IMG/VR virus record: IMGVR_UViG_3300008113_000479
Span: 1-64,000 of that record
Direction: 5' to 3' (one strand)
DNA length: 64,000 nt
Source: a virus
In this document: positions 29,648-38,385 of the stretch, in pieces
Position numbering within the stretch: position 1 is the stretch's first letter
Layout: each line of letters starts with the position of its first letter
Program-made: the position numbers and the translations under genes
The notes under the pieces: generated by a model
Databases searched by the model: none
What the model was told of the DNA's origin: nothing
The model's input: only the letters and a program-made list of their open reading frames with translations

Positions 29648-30613
29648 CTAAAATAGTTGTCTATTTATTATTTCTGTATAGAATTCTTCAGCCATATGTA
29701 TATGTTTATGTATCCCCCAATGACCAAAACTATTTTCGCTAAAATCAGCAGCATTATTAAATAAAGGGTGTTCGCTATACTCTTTGTGGCATTTTAAATG
29801 AATAGTTGATTGATTTTGAAATGACTTTGTTATATCTTCAGGTCTTCCTGCAAAATAATTATTTAAAATATGACTAATTGTATTATTATTTTTAATATAT
29901 GAATATATCAAGCTATTATTATCTTCCCAAAAATTCCAAATTAATTTTATATCATTTGAATTACAATATTCTTCTAACATTTTAATAAAAATAAAACTAA
30001 TAAAAATTGCATATTCTCCTGGAAGAATGCTTTCTGCGTTGTATGGTGACTTTGCATATTTTGGTCTTTCTCTATTTCTTATGTTAACAGAAAGAATTGT
30101 TTCTTTTGTATCTTTTTTTATGTTATTAAAATTAGGTTCAAAATAATTTTCTATATTTGGAAACTCTACTCTAAAAATTGGAAATGTTGCAACTATTAAC
30201 TTTGGCTTTCCAATTTTATTAAAATATTCAAATGCCTTTATTACTTGACCTTGTAATGAGTCACCGCCTAGAGCAAGTCTAGCAAAATTAGTATTTAATT
30301 TTTTTGATAAAATATGTGGCCAAGTAAAGTCATCAATCATTCCATATCCATAAGTTTGAGAGCATCCAAGTATAAGAATATCTGCTGGATCTATAAAGTT
30401 TTCTGATCTATAGAAGTCTGAATTTATTTTATATTCTATTTTTAATATTTTATCATTTTGCATGTAAATTGGAGGCGGAACATCTTTAGGATTTTTTAAG
30501 TTATCGTTTGGAGCATTATAATTTAAAGAAGATAAGTTCCTATAAAATAAATCTGGGTACAGGTCTATTAAATTTTCACTATGCACAAAAGATTTAGGAA
30601 ATTTCTTTACCAT
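29648..30613 (-). CDS. SGNH/GDSL-type hydrolase-like protein, 321 aa
   Basis: ILILGCSQTYGYG (block I with Ser near residue 85) and GHWGIHKHIHMAEEF near the C terminus (catalytic Asp/His block) fit SGNH esterases/acyltransferases. It is a paralogue of the protein at 32024-32887, and the two flank a carbamoyltransferase. A role in O-acylation or deacylation of a glycan is plausible. It overlaps the carbamoyltransferase gene by 20 bases. Confidence 0.7.
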   Translation of the reverse strand: MVKKFPKSFVHSENLIDLYPDLFYRNLSSLNYNAPNDNLKNPKDVPPPIYMQNDKILKIEYKINSDFYRSENFIDPADILILGCSQTYGYGMIDDFTWPHILSKKLNTNFARLALGGDSLQGQVIKAFEYFNKIGKPKLIVATFPIFRVEFPNIENYFEPNFNNIKKDTKETILSVNIRNRERPKYAKSPYNAESILPGEYAIFISFIFIKMLEEYCNSNDIKLIWNFWEDNNSLIYSYIKNNNTISHILNNYFAGRPEDITKSFQNQSTIHLKCHKEYSEHPLFNNAADFSENSFGHWGIHKHIHMAEEFYTEIINRQLF

Positions 30614-32027
30614 ATAATTCTTTCCAAATAATTGTATCCCCTTTATCGTTTAATAAAGGTTGACCTTTTACATTTAAACTAGTATTAAGTAATATTGGAA
30701 CACCAGTTCTTGAATAAAATTGATTTAAAACTTTCCATAAACCTTCATGCTGTTCTCTATTTACTGTTTGAACTCTAGATGTACCATCTGCATGAACTAC
30801 AGATGGTATTAATTCTGGTTTTTTACATTTAACTGCATACTGCATATATGGCGATGTAAAATTCATTTCAAACCAGTCTTTGGCAAACTCTTCCATAACT
30901 ACTGGTGCAAACGGTCTAAATTCTTCTCTTTGTTTAATTAAATTAACTTTGTTCTTTATGTCAGGATCTCTTGCATCTGCCAATATGCTTCTGTTGCCTA
31001 ATGCTCTTGGACCATATTCTGCTCTTCCATTGGCAACGGCTACAATTTTATTTTTTATTAAATTTTCTATAATTTTATCTACTGGGTAGTCCCCTTTAAT
31101 ATTGTGTCCAAGATATGGAGTTTCCCAATTTAAATGTTTACCGTATAATGCTGCTGCTGCTCCTAAAGAACTTCCAGCATCTCCAGGGTTTGGCATAATC
31201 CAAATGTCTTTAAATATTTTCCATAGAATTGTGTTAGCAGAGCAATTTAATGCACACCCACCCATAAACACTAAATTATTTTTTCCAGTTAACTCTTTTG
31301 CCATATTCATAAATTCAAACAGTCTAGACTCATACACTTCTTGAACTGCTGCTGCTATATCAAATTTATCTTGCTCAGTAACCAAGCCCCAGTCATTAAT
31401 TCCTTTATGAAAATTATATTTTTGATTATTAATAGATGAAAAATATTTATTGACTTTTAAACGATATTTATTTGCATCACCATATGCAGCCATTCCCATT
31501 AAAATATACTCTTCTTCATTAGGCTTTAAGCCAACTAATTGTGTAAAAGCTGAGTAAAATAACCCAAAACTAAACGGGTAATTCTTTTTATACACTTGTT
31601 TAATTTTAGATCCTTCACCAATCCAAATAGTTGATGTATTCCATTCGCCAATAGAATCAAGCACAACTATTACAGCATCATTAAATTTACTAGTATAGTA
31701 TCCAGCACAGGCATGAGAATAATGATGTTTGAAATATGTTGTTGGAACTATTCTATTAAACATATTAGTTATTTTATATTGTGGAAGCCAATCGCCATTA
31801 CCACCTTTTAACAATAACCTAGAGGCCTTTAATAATGGTTTTTCATAATAAGCTATTTTATCTGGAAAGCCATGTTGTATGGCGTCATCAATTAAATCCT
31901 TATTTGTATACCAGTCATTTTTCTTTTTACTATATCTTTCAGCATGTCCAGCAAAAAGTATATTCCCATCTTTAATTAAGGATACAGATGCATCATGCGA
32001 TGTTTCATTAATTCCTAAAATGATCAT
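30594..32027 (-). CDS. carbamoyltransferase (NodU/CmcH/TobZ family), 477 aa
   Basis: I start at the ATG at 32027 (MIILGINETSHDASVSLI), which overlaps the upstream stop. The N-terminal Kae1-like ATPase domain and the C-terminal YrdC-like part (AEYGPRALGNRSILADARD; EFRPFAPVVMEEF) are both present. The family transfers carbamoyl from carbamoyl phosphate to a hydroxyl of a sugar or natural product via carbamoyl-AMP. The very C terminus is short. Its place between two SGNH proteins suggests a glycan-decorating module. Confidence 0.93.
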   Translation of the reverse strand: MIILGINETSHDASVSLIKDGNILFAGHAERYSKKKNDWYTNKDLIDDAIQHGFPDKIAYYEKPLLKASRLLLKGGNGDWLPQYKITNMFNRIVPTTYFKHHYSHACAGYYTSKFNDAVIVVLDSIGEWNTSTIWIGEGSKIKQVYKKNYPFSFGLFYSAFTQLVGLKPNEEEYILMGMAAYGDANKYRLKVNKYFSSINNQKYNFHKGINDWGLVTEQDKFDIAAAVQEVYESRLFEFMNMAKELTGKNNLVFMGGCALNCSANTILWKIFKDIWIMPNPGDAGSSLGAAAALYGKHLNWETPYLGHNIKGDYPVDKIIENLIKNKIVAVANGRAEYGPRALGNRSILADARDPDIKNKVNLIKQREEFRPFAPVVMEEFAKDWFEMNFTSPYMQYAVKCKKPELIPSVVHADGTSRVQTVNREQHEGLWKVLNQFYSRTGVPILLNTSLNVKGQPLLNDKGDTIIWKELYGKEIS

Positions 32028-32887
32028 TGTAAAGCTTTCTGAAAATACTCTGCGTAATGAGTATGCATATGTACGCCCCAATGTGCTCTATCTATTCCAT
32101 ATTCTATATCGCTACCACGATCAAATATTTCATTAAAATCATTTTTTAAATTAATATGGCAACCATTGTTAATTTCTTTTTCTATATGCTCTGTATTAAT
32201 TAAAAAATCAAATTCGTTAGACTCAATTAATGGAGGCAAAAATCTATTGTCCCAAGTTGACCAAACTAATTTAATATTTGAAGATTTACAATACTGCTCT
32301 AAAATTTGTATATACTTTATTGATAGCCATCTTGGAACAATTAAGGGCATTACGTCTTCTATATAATGTGGGGCTTTAGAGTATTTTGGTAAATCATGAT
32401 GGTGTTCTCCTAAAAATATTCTAGCTAAATCTTTATTTAGTTTATCACTCTTTGAGGTCCAGATTTTATTATCTACTGGCAATTGTATTCTATCTAGGTC
32501 TGGGAATAAACATATTAAGTTTTTAGGATTTCCATATTCTTTAAAATATGCAAATATAGAATTAATTATAGATAGTACAGATGCTCCAGGGTATCCTAAA
32601 TTAGTATAAGATAGCGACATATTATTAGCAACTTGAACACCCCAAATTTTTTCTTCTGGCACTCCGCTACCAAATGTAAATGAGCAACCACCAATTAATA
32701 TATCCGCTTTGCCAGAAATTTCTTTTCCTCTAAAACCATGGCTATTTATATAATAATATCTTGTTGGATCCGTTATTTCATTTAGACCACGCTCTTGATA
32801 CCCATATCTTTCAGAGGGCTCAGATTTATTTAAAAAACTATAAAACATTTTTGAATTATCATATTGAGGATAGATAGAGTTAAACAT
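32024..32887 (-). CDS. SGNH/GDSL-type hydrolase-like protein, 287 aa
   Basis: ADILIGGCSFTFGSG (nucleophile Ser near residue 68) and DRAHWGVHMHTHYAEYF (Asp/His block) parallel the other SGNH protein almost motif for motif. The YYYINSHGFRGKEI segment before block I is typical of this subgroup. It is the first gene of the trio. Confidence 0.72.
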   Translation of the reverse strand: MFNSIYPQYDNSKMFYSFLNKSEPSERYGYQERGLNEITDPTRYYYINSHGFRGKEISGKADILIGGCSFTFGSGVPEEKIWGVQVANNMSLSYTNLGYPGASVLSIINSIFAYFKEYGNPKNLICLFPDLDRIQLPVDNKIWTSKSDKLNKDLARIFLGEHHHDLPKYSKAPHYIEDVMPLIVPRWLSIKYIQILEQYCKSSNIKLVWSTWDNRFLPPLIESNEFDFLINTEHIEKEINNGCHINLKNDFNEIFDRGSDIEYGIDRAHWGVHMHTHYAEYFQKALQ

Positions 32888-32965
32888 TAATATATAAACC
32901 TATCATTGTTTTTATTTTTTTTAAATATCTTTTTAATGTTATAAAAAAATATATAAATGTAATAT

Positions 32966-33265
32966 TTAATCATCATCAAGAGGCATAATTCCTTTTTCTT
33001 CAATAATTCTTTTAGCTTCCTCTGTTAAACTAATAGTTGCCTGTAAATTTTCATTATATTCAACTGATATCAAATCTTTACTGTATAGATCAAGTAGTGC
33101 TTCATCTACATAATCGGCATGAGCTTTCCATAATTCTGGGGCTATTTCTTTTGCCTTATCTGTAACTTTAAAAACTATTTCACCAGATTCATCAATACCA
33201 GATAATTCTATTGCACCAATTTCTATATAATAATCAAACAAATCGTTATCCTCTGACTCTTCCAT
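32966..33265 (-). CDS. hypothetical helical protein, 99 aa
   Basis: An acidic protein with a winged-helix-like layout (EAKRIIEEKGIMPLDDD at the end; VTDKAKEIAPELWKAHADYV in the middle). No confident family. It follows tRNA-Met by 12 bases. Confidence 0.65.
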   Translation of the reverse strand: MEESEDNDLFDYYIEIGAIELSGIDESGEIVFKVTDKAKEIAPELWKAHADYVDEALLDLYSKDLISVEYNENLQATISLTEEAKRIIEEKGIMPLDDD

Positions 33266-33277
33266 GGCATCTCCTTG

Positions 33278-33351
33278 TGCAACAGGTAGGACTTGAACCT
33301 ACGATTACCGAATTATGAGTTCGGGGCTTTAACCAACTAAGCTACTGTTGC
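33278..33351 (-). tRNA. tRNA-Met (CAT)
   Basis: Read leftward, acceptor GCAACAG (33351-33345) pairs with CTGTTGC (33285-33279), discriminator A at 33278. The anticodon loop is CTCATAA with CAT, and the T loop is TTCAAGT. CCA is not encoded. A CAT anticodon can also serve as tRNA-Ile2 after lysidine modification, so the amino acid is Met unless shown otherwise. Confidence 0.9.
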
Positions 33352-33395
33352 TTATAAATAACATTATATATATTATTTATAAAACGGTCAATAGC

Positions 33396-34040
33396 TTAAA
33401 ACTTATTATGCTTATAAAAATCTTTAGTATGAATAAATCCAGGAAGAACGTAACGCATAGGTCCGTCTTTTGGTGCCCTTACTCCGTGCTCAAATTCTTC
33501 TGTTCCAGGAAATATTAATAATGATCCTGATTTTGGTTTTATTTCAAAATCTTTTTTAACAAAATAAAATTCTCCCCCATTATAATTATCATTTAAATAT
33601 ATAATTGAGGCATATCTAATTGATGGGTCTGTGTGTTGATCTACATGGCTTTTTAATGGAACATCTTTATATTGTCTTTGAATGCTTCCAAATCCAGGTA
33701 CATCTAAGTCTGGAAAATCTTTTAGAACAGATTTTAATCTTTCTGTAATTTGAGTTCTTTCTGGCAAATTATTTGTACTTATTATTTTATCTGCCCAGTT
33801 ATCTGTAATTTCAAATTTTCCTTCTTTAACTAAATTATCAACATCATCTCTTCCAAATTTTTGCATACAAAATCTTTTTAGATTTTCTGTATATTCTACT
33901 CTCCAGCCGTCTTCATCAGTGTTCTCTGCAACATTAACTAAAGTATTTATTTCCTCTTTGGTTAAAAAATTATCAACCAATAAAACTTCGTCAATTACAT
34001 ATCTAGCGCTGTATCCGTTTTCAATAAATTTAGTTAGCAT
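33396..34040 (-). CDS. 2-oxoglutarate/Fe(II) oxygenase, P4H type, 214 aa
   Basis: HVD (His132, Asp134), SIIYLNDNYNGGEFYF, PKSGSLLIFPG, FEHGVRAP (His185) and PMRYVLPGF (Arg196) make a complete site. It stands apart from the main cluster, beside the terminase, with a divergent N-terminal 110 residues. Confidence 0.9.
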   Translation of the reverse strand: MLTKFIENGYSARYVIDEVLLVDNFLTKEEINTLVNVAENTDEDGWRVEYTENLKRFCMQKFGRDDVDNLVKEGKFEITDNWADKIISTNNLPERTQITERLKSVLKDFPDLDVPGFGSIQRQYKDVPLKSHVDQHTDPSIRYASIIYLNDNYNGGEFYFVKKDFEIKPKSGSLLIFPGTEEFEHGVRAPKDGPMRYVLPGFIHTKDFYKHNKF

Positions 34041-34275
34041 TATTTTCCTTTGATATGTTTACTTCAACAATATTTTGCACGTATTCAGAAAAATGTTTTC
34101 TAACGTTTCCAGGTGGCCTAGACCCTATTGCATTCCAAATCCTTGTATATTCTACTATATTTGAAAATGTTGTTGGGCATACCATGTTACCATTATACTC
34201 TTTTAATACTGTGGGCAGGGGAACATGTTTACCACAACACTTGCACTCTTTAGCTTTTTCTTGATATATACTCAT
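34030..34275 (-). CDS. small zinc-binding protein, 81 aa
   Basis: CKCCGKHVPLP near residue 11 and a later MVCP give a partial zinc site. The rest is mixed and ends basic to neutral. It overlaps both neighbours (terminase by four bases, oxygenase by 11). Confidence 0.65.
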   Translation of the reverse strand: MSIYQEKAKECKCCGKHVPLPTVLKEYNGNMVCPTTFSNIVEYTRIWNAIGSRPPGNVRKHFSEYVQNIVEVNISKENNAN

Positions 34276-36071
34276 ATTATCATCATCCTATCCATTGCTT
34301 CTTTAAGATCATCTGGCATTCTTGGTGCCCTTATCATATTTACAGAAGATACCTCTGGGTTATCTTTACTAAAATCATTATCATAAGACATTGATTCATA
34401 TGTATGTATTCTAATTTCTTCATTTGAATCAAACCTAGTTCCACTTATTGCATTAAATATTGAACCGCAAACGGCGTCAGCCAAGTCTTTTGATCCTTTT
34501 CTTGGGTGATCAACTTTATCTCTCATAATTTTTAATTGCAATAATTCATCTATTAATAGCGGTATATGTGGACCCTTTAATCTTTCTTCTAAAACAATCA
34601 TTGCCATATCATCATAATGTTTTTTAGCAACAGATAAAATTTCTGTGTTAATTCCATATTGTTTTAACTGTTGCATCATATCGTGCGAATTCCATCTATC
34701 AAAAGTACATAACCTTATTTTAAAACCCTTTGTTCGTAATGATAAAATATAATCTCTTACTTCTGTAAAGTCTACTGATTTATCTGGTGTTGGCGTCCAA
34801 AATCTTACTGCATCTACTTCTACTATAGGGGCTGGCTGTGTGTAAGTATCTGTAACTTTTACATTTACCCATCTTTGAACATGTGCAAGTGAAACTGCAC
34901 AATGGTCATGTTTTTGAGCTAAGTCTACGTGTATAAAATATTCTTTATCTGGATCTGGTGTGAACCAATTTTCAAATCTTCCAAACTGATCTATAGCAAC
35001 CGCTGTATTATTAAATGCAGTTTCTATTTTTTCTCTTGATTTAAAAAATGCATCAACTGCATCTGATGGCATGCAAGCAAATCTTCCCAATGCATCCATT
35101 GAGTTTTTATAAAATGCTACTTTAAAATCATCAATACTTCTAGTTGGATTAATTTCCCAAGTTGGTCTCTTTAATGCATATACTTTTGGAATAGAATAAG
35201 AGACTATATGGTCCTCTTCCCATTCAACTACAAACTCATTTCCTTCGGTTCCGTCTGGTAGATCCAAGTCCATTTTAAAATTATGGCTTCTTACTATAAC
35301 TTCTTTTTCAGCAATAACAGATTCATAAAATTTTTGAATTGGATCATTTTTAAATCTTGGGAAAGAAAGCAATATTACCTTTCCAAAATCTGGAAAACGT
35401 GAGTCTACTGACGCTCTATACATTTCATATATGGCATCTGCGGTTTTAGCCTGATCATGACCTGTTGTATTTTCTGTAGCAAAGCCAGATATTTCATCAA
35501 GAATAACAACAATAACGTTATATCCTTCCCATGCTTCACGCTCAGAGTGACCAGAGTGAACTGTAATTGATTTATCGAATTTCATTTCCGATGCCTTATC
35601 TGTATACTTCCCAGTAAACCACGGAGACTTTTCGATACGTGTTTTAAATCCTTTAAAGAAAACGTTATTAGCCTGTTGAGCGTTAATAGCAATATTTAAA
35701 ATATCAATTGCATCTCCAGGTGGTTTACCATAATATGATGCTGGGTCCTTCAAGCATAATAATAGGTATACAATATATGAAGTTGCAATTGTTGAACAGT
35801 AATCTTTTCCAGAACCCTTGCCAAGTTGAGCAATAACTTCATTAGCTGTTTGTTTAAATATTCTAGAGCCTTCTTCTTCCCCAAATAATTTAATTAATGT
35901 AGACTCTTTGTATATCTGTGAAGACTTTTCTATTAAAGTATATTGATATTCTGATAATGGTGGGAGACCTAGGTAGTTTGGGCTTGTAACAAATTCTTGT
36001 AAATTTACTGGTCTTTCTTCAAACTCTTCTCCGTCAAGAATATCAATTAAATCATTAAAATTAAGATCCAT
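34272..36071 (-). CDS. terL: terminase large subunit, 599 aa
   Basis: ATPase domain with Walker A QLGKGSGKD (residues 82-90) and Walker B VIVVILDEISGF, then a C-terminal RNase H-like nuclease (IHVDLAQKHDHCAVSL; LCTFDRWNSH; DHPRKGSKDLADAVCG). It pumps and cuts DNA during packaging. The length fits. It overlaps the small subunit by 11 bases. Confidence 0.93.
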   Translation of the reverse strand: MDLNFNDLIDILDGEEFEERPVNLQEFVTSPNYLGLPPLSEYQYTLIEKSSQIYKESTLIKLFGEEEGSRIFKQTANEVIAQLGKGSGKDYCSTIATSYIVYLLLCLKDPASYYGKPPGDAIDILNIAINAQQANNVFFKGFKTRIEKSPWFTGKYTDKASEMKFDKSITVHSGHSEREAWEGYNVIVVILDEISGFATENTTGHDQAKTADAIYEMYRASVDSRFPDFGKVILLSFPRFKNDPIQKFYESVIAEKEVIVRSHNFKMDLDLPDGTEGNEFVVEWEEDHIVSYSIPKVYALKRPTWEINPTRSIDDFKVAFYKNSMDALGRFACMPSDAVDAFFKSREKIETAFNNTAVAIDQFGRFENWFTPDPDKEYFIHVDLAQKHDHCAVSLAHVQRWVNVKVTDTYTQPAPIVEVDAVRFWTPTPDKSVDFTEVRDYILSLRTKGFKIRLCTFDRWNSHDMMQQLKQYGINTEILSVAKKHYDDMAMIVLEERLKGPHIPLLIDELLQLKIMRDKVDHPRKGSKDLADAVCGSIFNAISGTRFDSNEEIRIHTYESMSYDNDFSKDNPEVSSVNMIRAPRMPDDLKEAMDRMMII

Positions 36072-36597
36072 TTGCCTCCTGAATTATTTCAATTGGCTCT
36101 ATGACTCCTGTAATTTGAGATAATCTTCTTGCCACATCCATTTTACATTTAGGACAAGATGCAGTAACCTCTTTTAATATCTTAACTAATATATCTTGTT
36201 TATGTTCTGTTTCTGCAATCTGTGCTGCCATTTCGGCATTATCTAATAGTCCAACTTCTTTAAGCATAGTAATTCTTTTTGTTTCAATATCTGAAATTAA
36301 TTTAAGGGCATTGGCTTTTACATTTAATTGACCTGCCTGATCAGCATCCTCTACAGTTTTCCACGCTTCTTTAATTAACATAGAATAATGTTGGTCTGCT
36401 CCTGAGATGGCCTCTTTAGCCCTCTCCTTAGAGCTTGTATCGTTGTATACGACAGTTTTCCACTCATCTATGAGTTCTACTACATCTGACCGCTTAAAGC
36501 CCGTTAGAGAGGCAATCTGGGTCGGATTATTGCCCTTTAAAAGTTCGGCAACAACTTTATTCATGCGATCAAAATGATCAGATAATTCAATTTCCAT
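36061..36597 (-). CDS. terS: terminase small subunit-like protein, 178 aa
   Basis: Residues 15-45 contain a helix-turn-helix (PTQIASLTGFKRSDVVELID). The rest is a long helix, then a CPKC pair near residue 142 and MDVARRLSQITG. The position directly upstream of terL and the HTH support DNA recognition for packaging. Confidence 0.75.
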   Translation of the reverse strand: MEIELSDHFDRMNKVVAELLKGNNPTQIASLTGFKRSDVVELIDEWKTVVYNDTSSKERAKEAISGADQHYSMLIKEAWKTVEDADQAGQLNVKANALKLISDIETKRITMLKEVGLLDNAEMAAQIAETEHKQDILVKILKEVTASCPKCKMDVARRLSQITGVIEPIEIIQEANGS

Positions 36598-36605
36598 ATA
36601 TATGA

Positions 36606-36634
36606 ATTATAATTCTAGTTGACTAAAAAGTCAA
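36606..36634 (-). promoter_or_regulatory. leaderless terminase promoter with palindrome
   Basis: Read leftward, TTGACT (36634-36629), 17 bases, TATAAT (36611-36606), then eight bases to the ATG at 36597. TTGACT-TTTT-AGTCAA (36634-36619) is a perfect palindrome including the -35 box, related to that at the katG promoter. Confidence 0.68.
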
Positions 36635-36954
36635 TTAGATTTGGCTATTTTATACAACAATAGATATCCAATTAGGTCATCTATGTCATTGTCTCCTGCA
36701 AATCCTTGATTATTTTTAACCCTATTTAATTTATCATCAATACGAACCTTTAATTGCTCTGTTGAATCCGCCGTTGAAAATATTCTAATGGGATCTAATG
36801 CTGAATTTCCATAAGATATGTTTTTTTCAATAAGCATTTGAGCAACCTCTAAGCATGCATTTAAAATTTTATGTCCAGCTGGCGCTGATACGGCATGTAG
36901 ATATAGATCGTCGTAATGAAAATTTTTAACATCTTTATACACTGGTTTTAGCAT
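36631..36954 (-). CDS. DUF1599/Nmad1-like protein (tentative), 107 aa
   Basis: The pattern EKNISYGNSALDPIRIFS, then VRIDDKLNRVKN, then DNDIDDLIGYLLLYKIA resembles nucleotide-modification-associated domain proteins of phages. All are helices with conserved Asp residues, as in all-alpha nucleotide pyrophosphatases. The exact activity is not known. Confidence 0.55.
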   Translation of the reverse strand: MLKPVYKDVKNFHYDDLYLHAVSAPAGHKILNACLEVAQMLIEKNISYGNSALDPIRIFSTADSTEQLKVRIDDKLNRVKNNQGFAGDNDIDDLIGYLLLYKIAKSN

Positions 36955-36956
36955 TA

Positions 36957-37610
36957 CTACTCCATTTCCTTATATAGTTGTTTTAATCCATTCAGTGTGC
37001 CAATATCCATATAATTTCCAGTTGGCCTTACCGCCTTTACATTTATTCCAGAGTTTATCCAGTCTTGAATTTGTTTTCCTGGATGATCTTTATCTATATC
37101 TATACTATTATACATATTCCTTAGCAACATAGTTCCCCACATATAGTCATAATCACAATTTGGGTCTTTGTCCATAGAAGAAATTACATTGTCATTTTCT
37201 ATTTTAATTTGTCCGACCCTTCCTTTTATACCAGCATGGCATTTCCATGCACCAAGTACTACGTTGCCATCTGATTTTATCATTTCTTTATAAATATTAC
37301 TAGTGCTATTTATAATAAAAGTATCTGGCATTCCTATTAATAAATTTTCATTATTATTCGACATAAATTTAACGGCATCTGACATGGTGGAGGGCTCTTT
37401 TACAATTAATTTAATATTCATGTCCATGCTTTGAACTATTGGTACCCAAGCAGATCTTGTTGACACCCTCACTTCATCACATACTTCTAGCATTTGCTCT
37501 ACATGCCACTGAAGTAACGATCTTTCATCTGATATAGGGAGACAAAATTTAGGTATGCCTCCAATTCTAGACGCTTTGCCTGAAGCAGGTAGTAGACCTA
37601 TCGTAGCCAT
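36957..37610 (-). CDS. sugar nucleotidyltransferase, 217 aa
   Basis: The start LLPASGKASRIGGIPKFCLP is the activated-sugar pyrophosphorylase signature. GMPDTFI supplies the metal-binding Asp, and a GNYMDIGTLNGL end is usual in the family. It makes an NDP-sugar from NTP and a sugar phosphate. It overlaps the glycosyltransferase gene by 13 bases, so the pair probably makes and uses one sugar donor. Confidence 0.82.
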   Translation of the reverse strand: MATIGLLPASGKASRIGGIPKFCLPISDERSLLQWHVEQMLEVCDEVRVSTRSAWVPIVQSMDMNIKLIVKEPSTMSDAVKFMSNNNENLLIGMPDTFIINSTSNIYKEMIKSDGNVVLGAWKCHAGIKGRVGQIKIENDNVISSMDKDPNCDYDYMWGTMLLRNMYNSIDIDKDHPGKQIQDWINSGINVKAVRPTGNYMDIGTLNGLKQLYKEME

Positions 37611-38242
37611 TCATGATCCCTTCTTCTAGATAAAGACCAAGGTTTTGCAATTTCAAAATTATTAGATTGTTTATATTTATAATACTCTTCATTTTTAACA
37701 AATGTTTCGTGGTTAATATTTTTTAATTTATCATCACTGTTAATTGTTTGACTTCCTAATTCAGGAGCTGTGCTGATAGCTGTTGAAACTATAGTATTTT
37801 CTGGGCAAAATCTTGCAACTCTTTCATGAAAATCATTATCTTCAAAATAAATTGGATAGTAGTATTCATCAAATAAGCCAACTGTTTCTATTACATTTTC
37901 TCCAACAGAAAAACAGCCGTAGGCATCATTTGTAAGAATTAATTTATCAGGCCCACTTAATTCATCTATTTGTTGTAATGCAGTATTATCCCAAGTAGTA
38001 TCAGCGGAAGCAAAAAGCCAATATTTTAAATGAGGATAACATTTAATTCCTAGATTCCATGCAGCTGATAGCCCTAGGTTTGCTGGCATATTTAAAACTT
38101 TAATGTTTTCTTTTTCTGTTTTAAACTTTCCACCGTTATCAATAATTAAAATATTGTCTATTGGATAGTTAATAGATTCCAGCATAGATTCTAGCAAATC
38201 GTATCTATTTAATATTGGAACTATCAGTGCTGGTATGCTCAT
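37598..38242 (-). CDS. family 2-like glycosyltransferase, 214 aa
   Basis: The start ALIVPILNRYDLLESMLESI with IIDNGG and NLGLSAAWNLGI is a GT-A fold. ASADTTWD replaces the usual DxD region, and FDEYYYPIYFEDNDFHERV is the acceptor-site acidic block. It lacks a membrane anchor. The target could be DNA, a virion protein or a host surface sugar. Confidence 0.78.
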   Translation of the reverse strand: MSIPALIVPILNRYDLLESMLESINYPIDNILIIDNGGKFKTEKENIKVLNMPANLGLSAAWNLGIKCYPHLKYWLFASADTTWDNTALQQIDELSGPDKLILTNDAYGCFSVGENVIETVGLFDEYYYPIYFEDNDFHERVARFCPENTIVSTAISTAPELGSQTINSDDKLKNINHETFVKNEEYYKYKQSNNFEIAKPWSLSRRRDHEWLR

Positions 38243-38385
38243 CTTTTTTTAATTAATCCAAACTGATCTAGGTACCTTTGTATTGTCATGGCGGAAACAC
38301 TGCACTCTATAGCAATTTCAGTAACTGTTTTCTTTTGAATTATGTATCTACGATACAGCCAATCTTTACTTTGATATAGTTTCAT
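38239..38385 (-). CDS. small helix-turn-helix protein, 48 aa
   Basis: ATG at 38385 to TGA at 38241-38239. KLYQSKDWLYRRYIIQKKTV then TEIAIECSVSAMTIQRYLDQ is a textbook HTH as seen in phage small DNA-binding proteins and nuclease-associated domains. It overlaps both neighbours by four bases. Confidence 0.72.
   Translation of the reverse strand: MKLYQSKDWLYRRYIIQKKTVTEIAIECSVSAMTIQRYLDQFGLIKKR

Noticed and set aside
30594-32027. Truncated carbamoyltransferase
   Set aside because: The C-terminal end is short, but both domains and their motifs are present and the stop overlaps the next gene in an ordinary operon arrangement.
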